A DNA stretch of 11,703 nt from an uncultured Candidatus Melainabacteria bacterium (lineage in GTDB: Bacteria; Cyanobacteriota; Vampirovibrionia; Gastranaerophilales; Gastranaerophilaceae). The stretch lies in assembly GCA_934675695.1 (NCBI GenBank), contig CAKURN010000019.1, positions 1 to 11,703 on the forward strand. Reading direction: 5' to 3'. Numbering within the stretch: the first letter of the stretch is position 1; the number at the start of each line of letters is the position of its first letter. Positions 6,704 through 11,703 of the stretch are shown one piece after another. A program made the position numbers and the translations under genes. The notes beneath the pieces were generated by a model, which was not told the origin of the DNA, made no database searches, and worked only from the letters and a program-made list of their open reading frames with translations.

Positions 6704-7362
6704 TGGTTTCCTCGTTTTTTCTTTTGATTTTGATTTTGACTTTGGTTGTTATTTTTGTATTTTGAATAAGACAGTTGACTGTAGTTTATTTCTTCATCAT
6801 CAAATCGCTGCTTAAGGCAATTTATGTTGTTTTTTAAATAACTTTCGACTTCTGAAGTTCCGGGGATAAAGTGGGCTTGGATTTTGCCTTTGTTGTCGAG
6901 TTTTAGTATTACTGTTACATCGTTATCAAAATCCAGTCTTATGGGTTTTTTTGTATCAAAAGAAGTCTGAAGCATATTCAATAGCGGGTTTGAGGCATCT
7001 ATTTTTTTGCCGTCTTGAGAGATGTTGATTTTGTTGTCTTCTACGGTATAATCTATTAAATTTTGTTGATTTAATAGATTAACAAAAAATATAGCGTCAT
7101 TTACACCGATTTTATCTGCATTTATATCAAATTCTGACCCAAAATCAAGTTCTAGAAATTTTGCATTTATTTCGTCTTCTATAGTCGTATTATTTTTTGA
7201 GATAAAGTTTTCTATTATGTTTTCCAGTCTTGTTTTTATATCACAAAATACCCCTGTGGTTTTTTGAGTATAGTTGTTTTGTCCAAAAATATCATTTACG
7301 TTGTTTTGGATTTTGTCTGTTAAGCGTTCTTGTTGTGTGATTGTTGTATTTATTTGGGTCAT
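6700..7362 (-). CDS. fliK: FliK-like flagellar hook-length control protein
   Basis: A 220-aa protein assigned to FliK, the exported ruler that stops hook growth and triggers the export specificity switch. The N-terminal half is low in recognisable features. The C-terminal part (about 138-205) follows the FliK switch-domain layout: PIRLDFDNDVTVILKLDNKG (140-159), a strand with IQAHFIPGTSEVESYLKNNI (161-180), a helix with LKQRFDDEEI, and a final strand. A Gln/Asn/Lys-rich tail (204-220) ends the protein. It is shorter than most FliK proteins, which often exceed 350 aa. The position between fliJ and rod/hook genes supports the call. Its ATG directly follows the fliJ TAA with no gap, with AGGAC as a Shine-Dalgarno inside fliJ, and its TGA overlaps the next ATG. 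Without a profile search the assignment stays moderate. Confidence 0.6.
   Translation of the reverse strand: MTQINTTITQQERLTDKIQNNVNDIFGQNNYTQKTTGVFCDIKTRLENIIENFISKNNTTIEDEINAKFLELDFGSEFDINADKIGVNDAIFFVNLLNQQNLIDYTVEDNKINISQDGKKIDASNPLLNMLQTSFDTKKPIRLDFDNDVTVILKLDNKGKIQAHFIPGTSEVESYLKNNINCLKQRFDDEEINYSQLSYSKYKNNNQSQNQNQKKKRGNQ
7049..7081. repeat. 12-bp perfect inverted repeat inside the fliK-like gene
   Basis: TAATCTATTAAA (7049-7060) and TTTAATAGATTA (7070-7081) are exact reverse complements around a 9-nt loop. The stem contains only one G/C pair. It lies within codons for VNLLNQQNLIDYT. It has no T-tail of the kind expected of a terminator. It could be a protein-binding palindrome, a pause hairpin or chance in AT-rich DNA. 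Confidence 0.6.
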
Positions 7363-7851
7363 TTAGTAGTCCTGTTCGTTTTGGAGTTTTAGTAATTCTT
7401 CCATTTCCTGTTCTTCTTTTTTTTCTCTATTTTTGATGAAGAATTTTTGTGAGCCTATTTCGTTTAATTCTTTTAATTCTCTCGCTTTTTCTTCTTGTTT
7501 GTATTCTTCTCTTTTGTTTTCTTTATGTTTTTCTAAAACATTAACTTCTTGTTCACGTTGTCTTAGAATGTCTTTTTCTTTTTCTAATTGAGATATAGCT
7601 TCTTGTTTTTCTTGTTTTAGTCTTTCATCTTCTTTCCACAAGTGTTTTATGAAATTGTCGTACTGTTCGTACATCATGGGGTTTGCTTGTCGCATTTGGA
7701 TTGAGAGATTTTGTATTTCTTCTTTGTTTTTTATTATGAGCAATTCAATTCTGTCTACTTCTTCTTGAGCTTTTATTACTTCTTGTAACTGTTCTTCTTT
7801 TTTTCTTATTCTGATTTCTAAAATTTTTTGAAGTCTATATCGAAAAGGCAT
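7363..7851 (-). CDS. fliJ: Flagellar export chaperone/stalk protein FliJ
   Basis: A 162-aa protein that is almost wholly coiled coil and rich in Glu, Lys and Gln. FliJ is the central stalk of the flagellar type III ATPase ring, linking FliI/FliH to FlhA and escorting export chaperones. The N-terminus MPFRYRLQKILEIRIRKKEE is typical of the family (F-x-Y-x-L-Q-K-I-L-x-I-R). A second conserved segment is EYKQEEKARELKELNEIGSQ (116-135), matching the usual E-x-K-x-L-(D/N)-E-x-(A/G) region near the C-terminus. Length matches the family (about 145-165). It is the first gene of the minus-strand operon. Its usual upstream partner fliI is not here, since the next gene upstream runs the other way. ATG 7851 is preceded by CCGGAGAG, a strong Shine-Dalgarno. 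Confidence 0.9.
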   Translation of the reverse strand: MPFRYRLQKILEIRIRKKEEQLQEVIKAQEEVDRIELLIIKNKEEIQNLSIQMRQANPMMYEQYDNFIKHLWKEDERLKQEKQEAISQLEKEKDILRQREQEVNVLEKHKENKREEYKQEEKARELKELNEIGSQKFFIKNREKKEEQEMEELLKLQNEQDY

Positions 7852-7976
7852 AATTACTCTCCGGTATTTTAGTCGACAGAATATAGTTCTTGTTTAATAA
7901 AAAAATTGATAAAGTCAAAAAAATCAATTAAATATATGATTTTCATTAAAAATATATAGCCGATAATTTTATTGTT
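7852..7976. promoter_or_regulatory. Divergent promoter region between two flagellar operons
   Basis: 125 bp of very AT-rich DNA separates fliJ (leftward) from the 320-aa exported protein (rightward). On the minus strand the fliJ ribosome binding site GGAGAG is clear. A weak -10 candidate TATATT lies at 7885-7880 without a good -35. On the plus strand GCCGATAAT lies just before the start codon (see separate entry). No sigma-54 GG-N10-GC element is visible. Confidence 0.6.
7959..7967 (+). promoter_or_regulatory. Sigma-28-like -10 element GCCGATAA
   Basis: GCCGATAA (7959-7966) is identical to the consensus -10 of the flagellar sigma factor FliA/sigma-28. The TAAAGTTT -35 expected 11 nt upstream is not recognisable at 7940-7947, and the nearest TAAA (7947-7950) is too close. 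The overlapping GATAAT could instead be a housekeeping -10. Either way transcription would start within a few bases of the ATG at 7977. Confidence 0.45.
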
Positions 7977-8939
7977 ATGATGAGGGGTCTATTAAAAAAA
8001 GTATTTTTTATTTTTCTTCTGTTGTTTTTTGTAAACAGTAGTTCTTATGCACTGGAAAAAATCGGTATAATAACAGATACGCTGTTGACGCCTGTTAATT
8101 ATTACAATGCATACTACAAAACTCCGGAATTTTTTGCACAAGATATAAGAGTCCAATTGATGAAGAAAAATGTCCAAGTTGTACAAATAGATGATGCACG
8201 TGCTGCAATAAAAAAAGCAGGCATGGTACAAAGAGATTTGGAGAATTTGACGGCTTTGCAACAAGGCTACAGTATTGAATATCCTACGCTAAGAAAAATT
8301 GCAAAATACATAGGTGTTTCAAAAATGGTAGTCGTAACAATGGGAATGGACACTCAGAGGGATTTTTGCAAAAATACACTTTGGAATATTATGAATGTTC
8401 CGGGGCAAGACACAGTCAATCCTACTCATAGAGTGAATGTGTATGTTAGTTTTGTTGATGTAAAAAACGAAACTGTGCTGTGGGAAAGCATTTATGCTAA
8501 AAACATCAGAAACAACAAAATGAAAAATCTGGATACGACGGTTTCTTCTAATTATGAAGGTATGTTGAGATTGAAAGAATACTCAAAATATATCAGTCCG
8601 GATATCGCATATAATGTTAAAATGAAAATGTTAAACGTAAATTACGTTGAACCTCCGACAGCAATTACAAGAAGTAATGTAAAACAGTACATAAAAGACA
8701 AACATAATATAGGAGTTAAAAAAGAACTTTCTGAAATCGACCGTCAAAAATGGGATACTGAAAAATTGATGCTCGATACAGAAGCAAATATAAAAACTAC
8801 TGCAAATAGAGCAAAAAACGGCACAATTACTTTTGGAAACAAAGTAAAAGACGTTTCTATTAAAGTAGGAAACAAGACAAAAAACGGTTTCAACAATTTG
8901 AAGAAAAGATTTTCAAAAGACAAATTTCAATCACTATAA
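7977..8939 (+). CDS. Exported protein with a possible CsgG/TolB-N-like domain, first gene of the fliL-fliN operon
   Basis: No family is recognised with certainty. The 320-aa product has a strong signal peptide (MMRGLLKKVFFIFLLLFFVN, then SSSYA, cleavage probably after A25). Residues 26-175 alternate strands and helices: KIGIITDT, an amphipathic helix FFAQDIRVQLMK, VQVVQIDDARAAI, LRKIAKYIGVSKMVVVTMG, then RVNVYVSFVDVKNETVLWES. That order (strand, long helix, strand, 'YIGVSKMVVV', two long strands ending in 'LWES') resembles small periplasmic domains of the CsgG/LpoB/TolB-N/FlgT type. This is inference from pattern. The C-terminal 60 residues are basic and repetitive (ANRAKNG, FGNKVKD, VGNKTKNG) and probably helical or extended. 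fliL starts 15 nt downstream with AAAAAGGAA as its ribosome binding site, so the protein is likely a flagellar or envelope accessory. ATG 7980 is an alternative start. Confidence 0.8.
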   Translation: MMRGLLKKVFFIFLLLFFVNSSSYALEKIGIITDTLLTPVNYYNAYYKTPEFFAQDIRVQLMKKNVQVVQIDDARAAIKKAGMVQRDLENLTALQQGYSIEYPTLRKIAKYIGVSKMVVVTMGMDTQRDFCKNTLWNIMNVPGQDTVNPTHRVNVYVSFVDVKNETVLWESIYAKNIRNNKMKNLDTTVSSNYEGMLRLKEYSKYISPDIAYNVKMKMLNVNYVEPPTAITRSNVKQYIKDKHNIGVKKELSEIDRQKWDTEKLMLDTEANIKTTANRAKNGTITFGNKVKDVSIKVGNKTKNGFNNLKKRFSKDKFQSL

Positions 8940-8954
8940 AAAAAGGAACAAAAA

Positions 8955-9581
8955 ATGGCAAAACCCGTAAATGAAAAAGAAGATAAAAATCCTAATAACA
9001 AAAAAGAAATAAATACAAGCACAATGATGATAATTACAGCAGGGATTATTACGATTATTGTTGTTATTTGTATGTTGATTTTGTATTTGTTGATTGATAC
9101 TTCAATGAATAAAAAACTTGCAAAATTGGCACCTGATGAACAAGAACAAATTGATGACGAGGAAGAAGAAGAACCCAACATCACAAAACAAGAGGGTGTA
9201 TTGTTAGATTTAGGCGATTTTGTGTTGAATTTGGCTGATACAAGTGCAAGAAGATACATAAAAGTTGCTGTTGCATTAGAATTGTCAAAAACAAAAGAAG
9301 AAATAGAAAGCCAAGCTTCTCAACCTGAAGCAAAAGGCGGCCATGGAGAAGGTGAAACTGCAGTTGATCCTAATGCTGCAATCATTGCTGAAATGGAAAG
9401 ATATAAACCCGTAATTAGAGATTCTATAATTTCTACTTTGTCAAACAAAACATCTGATGAGTTGTCTACTTCTATCGGAAAAGAAATGGCAAAAGACGAA
9501 ATATCAGAAGCTGTAAACGGAATTTTTGATAACAGAAGAAAAGTAATAAGAGTAAGTTTTGGACAATTTATTATTCAATAG
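8955..9581 (+). CDS. fliL: Flagellar basal-body-associated protein FliL
   Basis: A 208-aa single-pass inner-membrane protein. FliL rings surround the MotAB stator and support torque generation. A short, charged cytoplasmic N-terminus (1-21) precedes one transmembrane helix at about 23-47 (MMIITAGIITIIVVICMLIL). An acidic linker follows (60-74, including EEEEEP). The periplasmic FliL domain shows the family's LGDFVLNLAD (86-95), RRYIKVAVALEL (99-110), RDSIISTLSNKTSDEL (155-170) and closing VIRVSFGQFIIQ (197-208). A Gly/His/Glu-rich insertion at about 121-140 (EAKGGHGEGE) is not typical of the family. It is second in its operon and ends 9 nt before fliN. Somewhat longer than many FliL proteins because of the N-terminal and insert segments. 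Confidence 0.93.
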   Translation: MAKPVNEKEDKNPNNKKEINTSTMMIITAGIITIIVVICMLILYLLIDTSMNKKLAKLAPDEQEQIDDEEEEEPNITKQEGVLLDLGDFVLNLADTSARRYIKVAVALELSKTKEEIESQASQPEAKGGHGEGETAVDPNAAIIAEMERYKPVIRDSIISTLSNKTSDELSTSIGKEMAKDEISEAVNGIFDNRRKVIRVSFGQFIIQ

Positions 9582-9590
9582 TAGGTAAAA

Positions 9591-10346
9591 GTGGACGAAA
9601 ATAAAGATAATTTGAATAATGAATTTGGCGATAGTATGTTTTCTTCAGATGGAAATGATAGTATGTTTTCATCAAGCGGAAACGACAGTATGTTTTCTAA
9701 TAACGAAAATGATAGTATGTTTTCTAATGATGAAGATGATAGTATGTTTTCAACAAAAAATGAAGATAATTCTTCTATCATTGAAAACAATACAGAAGAT
9801 TCAATGAATGATGATAAAAATTCTTCTACAGAAAATCTAGATACTACTTCAATACCTTCTATAGATGAAAATAATGAAAAAATCATTGATGTAGAAGAAA
9901 TTGTTCCAACACAAACACCTAACGAAGAATATGAAATTTTATCAAAAGAAGAAAATAAAAATCTAAAACCTAAAAAAGAAGATATGGGGCTAAGATTTGA
10001 AGAAATAGACGAAAATACAGAAATCGATGATACGATGGTTACTGTTCGTCCTGTCAGGTTTCAAGAATTTGATGAACCTAGTCTAAATTTAACAATCAAA
10101 AAAAATCTCGATATAATGCAAGATGTTCCTATGCATATAACAGTAGAGCTTGGGCGTACAAAATCTACAATAAAAGAAATAATAAATATGGAAATAGGTT
10201 CTATTGTTGAATTAGACAAAATCGCAGGGGAACAGGTTGAGATTTTTGTAAATGAAAAACTCGTTGCAAGGGGCGAAGTCATTGTAATAGAGGACAAATT
10301 TGGCGTTCGTGTAGTAAATACAAACATTCCTAAAGAAAACTTCTAA
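9591..10346 (+). CDS. fliN: Flagellar motor switch protein FliN with a long repetitive N-terminus
   Basis: A 251-aa switch (C-ring) protein. The C-terminal SpoA/FliN domain spans about 172-245: NLDIMQDVPMHITVELGRTK, then IGSIVELDKIAGEQVEIFVN, LVARGEVIVIEDKFGVRV. The linker VRPVRFQEFDE (152-162) matches the V-x-PV-x-F motif found before the SpoA domain in FliN/FliY proteins. The first 150 residues are an acidic, Asn/Ser-rich, probably disordered extension containing five tandem 9-residue repeats starting DSMFS. Short FliN proteins are about 100-140 aa, so the extension roughly doubles the length. There is no CheC-type phosphatase domain, so it is not a canonical FliY. The start is GTG 9591, with AGGT upstream; the next in-frame ATG (9636) would cut into the first repeat. 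fliM, usually between fliL and fliN, is absent here. Confidence 0.9.
   Translation: MDENKDNLNNEFGDSMFSSDGNDSMFSSSGNDSMFSNNENDSMFSNDEDDSMFSTKNEDNSSIIENNTEDSMNDDKNSSTENLDTTSIPSIDENNEKIIDVEEIVPTQTPNEEYEILSKEENKNLKPKKEDMGLRFEEIDENTEIDDTMVTVRPVRFQEFDEPSLNLTIKKNLDIMQDVPMHITVELGRTKSTIKEIINMEIGSIVELDKIAGEQVEIFVNEKLVARGEVIVIEDKFGVRVVNTNIPKENF
9630..9764 (+). repeat. Five-copy 27-bp in-frame tandem repeat in fliN
   Basis: Units start at 9630, 9657, 9684, 9711 and 9738, each opening with GA(T/C)AGTATGTTTTC and encoding DSMFS plus four variable polar residues (SDGN, SSGN, NNEN, NDED, TKNE). The DSMFS codons are highly conserved at DNA level while the second half of each unit varies. Being a multiple of three, copy-number change would not break the frame. 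Confidence 0.92.
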
Positions 10347-10364
10347 TTTTTTAAAAATATGTGT

Positions 10365-10370
10365 TACAAT
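10365..10370 (+). promoter_or_regulatory. Probable -10 box for the lemA-family gene
   Basis: TACAAT lies 43 nt before the ATG at 10414, in the 67-bp gap after fliN. The -35 (about 10342-10347) is poor. A good Shine-Dalgarno, CTGGAG, follows before the ATG. This suggests the gene can be transcribed separately from the flagellar genes. Confidence 0.4.
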
Positions 10371-10413
10371 AAAAAACAACAAAGAAAATTGCCAAAGATT
10401 AACTGGAGATAAA

Positions 10414-10959
10414 ATGATTGCAACTCTAATAAACATGTCGCTTTTGGTTATTTTTGTTTTGTATCTTCGCTGGATATACAAAAAAGGGCAAAAATTAAAA
10501 AACCAAATCCAAAAGTCTTTTGAAACGTTAGATGTATATCTTCATCACAGATATGAACTCGTGCCTGAATTGTTAGAAAATATAAAAAGTGTATTACAAA
10601 CTCAAGAAAAAATTTTGTTGAGAATGAAAGACTTGATAAAATATGATTATTCTACATTAACAAAAGAAGAAAAATTAAAATTAAACGGAAGGATTTCAAC
10701 AGGGCTTGAGAAGTTATTTACAGGAAGTGAAAAAATCGAATCTTTAGAAACGAATCCTGAATTTAACAGATTAAAAACCAAGATTTCAGATTTTAACGAT
10801 ACTATTGAAAGAAGCAAAAAAAACTACAACCACGCTGTAAAAGAATATAATGATTACTTGCAAAAACTTCCACACTGTATTTTTACTCCGATGTTCAAAT
10901 ACGAATATGAAGAAACATTTGAAAATGTTTCAGAAAAATTGAAAAACAAAAATGATTAG
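10414..10959 (+). CDS. LemA family membrane-anchored protein
   Basis: A 181-aa protein with an N-terminal membrane anchor (about 3-22, LVIFVLYLRWIY) followed by a long alpha-helical domain. The LemA pattern is clear: SFETLDVYLHHRYELVPELL at 35-54 matches the family's A-W-x-x-IDVQL-x-RR-x-DL-IPNLV, and IERSKKNYNHAVKEYNDYLQ at 131-150 matches I-x-x-AR-x-x-YN-x-A-V-x-x-YN. The role of LemA proteins is poorly defined; they are envelope-associated helical-bundle proteins. The YN-x-A-V motif and LP end are preserved, while the central part is more charged than usual. It has its own promoter candidate and a strong ribosome binding site. Its TAG stop overlaps the stop of the convergent gene on the minus strand. 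Confidence 0.85.
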   Translation: MIATLINMSLLVIFVLYLRWIYKKGQKLKNQIQKSFETLDVYLHHRYELVPELLENIKSVLQTQEKILLRMKDLIKYDYSTLTKEEKLKLNGRISTGLEKLFTGSEKIESLETNPEFNRLKTKISDFNDTIERSKKNYNHAVKEYNDYLQKLPHCIFTPMFKYEYEETFENVSEKLKNKND

Positions 10960-11543
10960 TTTTGTTGCTGATAAATTCTAGCTGTTGCACATTTTGTATC
11001 TTTTATTGTTGAATAAACTATTCTAACAATTCTATCTGATACAATATCTACTCTAGAATATGCGATATCGTTTTCTTTTTTGTCTAAGTCTTCAAAACTT
11101 CTTAATTTTAGTTTTCCATATTCTTGTGTACCTTGGTAAAAAACAAGCATAGATTCGTTTTCTAGAGTTTCTTCTTTTATTTTGTAATTGCCTAAAGGAA
11201 TGATTTTGTTATCAACACCAACAATTGAAACCAAAAGTTTAATATAATAAACGCCGTTTTTTATGTCTTCTATTGCTTTTTTTTCACCACCAATGTCGAT
11301 TTTTGTGTCTTGTTGAGGTAGATTGGTTTGCGGTTGGACACCGTATTTTCTACCAAATAAAAACGCTTTTAACTTTCCGCCTACTGTGTTTTCGACAGGT
11401 TGGGGGGTGAGTTTGTTTATTGTATCGTTAAATTGTTTGTTTGTGACGGGTTTTATGCCATCAAATGCTGTATCAATAAAATTGAAGTCAACATCGCTAA
11501 ACATATCTTCGGCAAAAGTTGCTGAAGATAAGCTAAACAACAT
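10956..11543 (-). CDS. Exported protein of unknown function with its 5' end lost at a junction
   Basis: The family is not recognised. The frame is open above the first ATG (11543): reading back, codons give AFLILF, then MLFSLSSATFA|EDMF. The ATG therefore lies in the middle of a signal peptide whose MKK-type beginning is missing. Cleavage is expected after A11 of the annotated product (ATFA|ED). The mature protein of about 184 aa has an N-terminal Asp/Phe-rich segment (FSDVDFNFIDTAF), a Pro/Gln linker (72-78), and a C-terminal domain with several predicted strands (GVYYIKLLVSIVG, IIPLGNYKIKEE, SMLVFYQGTQEYGKLKLRSF, RIVRIVYSTI). One cysteine near the end. No ATG, GTG or TTG occurs in frame between 11543 and the upstream stop at 11603-11601, and no Shine-Dalgarno is visible. 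The sequence changes to ABC-exporter coding on the other strand within 20 bases. Confidence 0.7.
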   Translation of the reverse strand: MLFSLSSATFAEDMFSDVDFNFIDTAFDGIKPVTNKQFNDTINKLTPQPVENTVGGKLKAFLFGRKYGVQPQTNLPQQDTKIDIGGEKKAIEDIKNGVYYIKLLVSIVGVDNKIIPLGNYKIKEETLENESMLVFYQGTQEYGKLKLRSFEDLDKKENDIAYSRVDIVSDRIVRIVYSTIKDTKCATARIYQQQN

Positions 11544-11562
11544 AAATAAAATTAAAAAAGCT
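11544..11562. other. Junction between two unrelated gene fragments
   Basis: Left of here the minus strand encodes the inner part of a signal peptide. Right of here the plus strand encodes the middle of an ABC ATPase domain (ADLRRSLG from 11560). Both genes are cut: one lacks its start codon, the other everything up to and including Walker A. The 19 bases between are A/T only apart from GC at 11560-11561, suitable for a microhomology join. Confidence 0.65.
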
Positions 11563-11703
11563 GATCTTAGAAGAAGTTTAGGTATAGTTTTACAAGATAC
11601 TCATTTATTTACGGGAACAGTGGCAGATAACATAAGATACGGAAAATTAGATGCTACAGATGAAGAAGTAATGAATGCAGCAAAACTTGCCAATGCCCAT
11701 GGA
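11551..11703 (+). CDS. ABC-exporter ATP-binding protein, internal fragment running off the window
   Basis: From 11560 the plus strand encodes ADLRRSLGIVLQDTHLFTG, then TVADNIRYGKLDATDEEVMN and AAKLANAHG. This is the Q-loop region of a type I ABC exporter nucleotide-binding domain (MsbA/multidrug family): Q of VLQD is the Q-loop glutamine, and LFTGTVADNIRYG is the usual segment after it. The signature LSGGQ, Walker B and H-loop would follow beyond the window. The preceding six transmembrane helices and Walker A should lie about 45 residues and more upstream, but that DNA is the antisense of an unrelated exported protein. The frame stays open upstream only because it is the complement of that gene. 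It is therefore a 5'-truncated gene or an assembly chimera. The exact left limit is uncertain by about 15 bases. Confidence 0.85.
   Translation, partial: MKKADLRRSLGIVLQDTHLFTGTVADNIRYGKLDATDEEVMNAAKLANAHG

Noticed and set aside
5640..6870. Shared IPGTS peptide in the FliK-like protein and both rod/hook proteins as a functional motif
   Set aside because: The surrounding residues differ completely and a five-residue match in AT-rich paralogous neighbourhoods is weak evidence.
7940..7950. Sigma-28 -35 element (TAAA) upstream of GCCGATAA
   Set aside because: TAAA at 7947-7950 leaves only 8 nt to the -10, whereas the TAAAGTTT-N11-GCCGATAA layout needs 15 nt after TAAA.
9575..9886. Minus-strand Ser/Phe-rich open frame opposite fliN
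   Set aside because: It is the antisense of the fliN tandem repeat; its periodicity comes from the DSMFS units.
11341..11559. Plus-strand open frame continuous with the ABC fragment, suggesting a longer ABC protein
   Set aside because: It is simply the complement of the exported-protein gene, shows no Walker A (GxxGxGK[ST]) and has no ABC-like composition.
1..11703. CRISPR array, insertion sequence, tRNA or rRNA genes
   Set aside because: No regularly spaced repeats with spacers, no transposase motifs, and no cloverleaf or rRNA-like segments were seen on either strand.

Overview
This AT-rich window (clearly below 40% G+C by eye) comes from a flagellated bacterium that uses the standard genetic code. 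The flagellar proteins FliJ, FliK-like, two FlgF/FlgG-type rod/hook proteins, FliL and FliN are recognisable but divergent. Several proteins carry A-x-A type signal peptides. The closest overall impression is a gut or environmental Vampirovibrionia/Melainabacteria-like (Gastranaerophilales-type) genome. That placement is tentative and rests on style and gene mix only.

Layout. Positions 1-1100 look eroded: a terminator-like hairpin at the left edge, a truncated nucleotidyltransferase (199-468, minus), and an unknown gene split by two one-base A-tract expansions (539-1092, minus). A small XRE regulator (1132-1332, plus) follows, convergent with a complete uvrA (1362-4193, minus). The minus-strand run 7851->4245 is one tight operon: fliJ, fliK-like, two tandem flgF/flgG paralogues and a secreted protein of unknown function. 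Its genes overlap, abut or lie at most 20 nt apart. A 125-bp divergent promoter region (7852-7976) separates it from a plus-strand operon of an exported 320-aa protein, fliL and fliN. The fliN carries a five-copy 9-aa repeat. A lemA-family gene with its own promoter and ribosome binding site follows (10414-10959). It meets, stop codon on stop codon, a minus-strand exported protein of unknown function (10956-11543).

At about 11,545-11,562 the sequence changes abruptly into the middle of an ABC-exporter ATPase domain on the plus strand, which runs off the window. The exported gene has lost its start and the ABC gene has lost its Walker A half, so this is a rearrangement or assembly junction.

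Together, the two flagellar operons supply export-apparatus (FliJ), hook-length (FliK), rod/hook (FlgF/G-like), stator-support (FliL) and switch (FliN) parts. The two unknown exported proteins (4245-5024 and 7977-8939) are the best candidates for new, lineage-specific flagellar envelope components. A second theme is that three genes with their own predicted promoters (the XRE gene, uvrA and the 320-aa gene) have a -10-like element only 6-10 nt from the ATG and no Shine-Dalgarno sequence, as expected for leaderless mRNAs. Most other genes have clear GGAG/AGGA sites.
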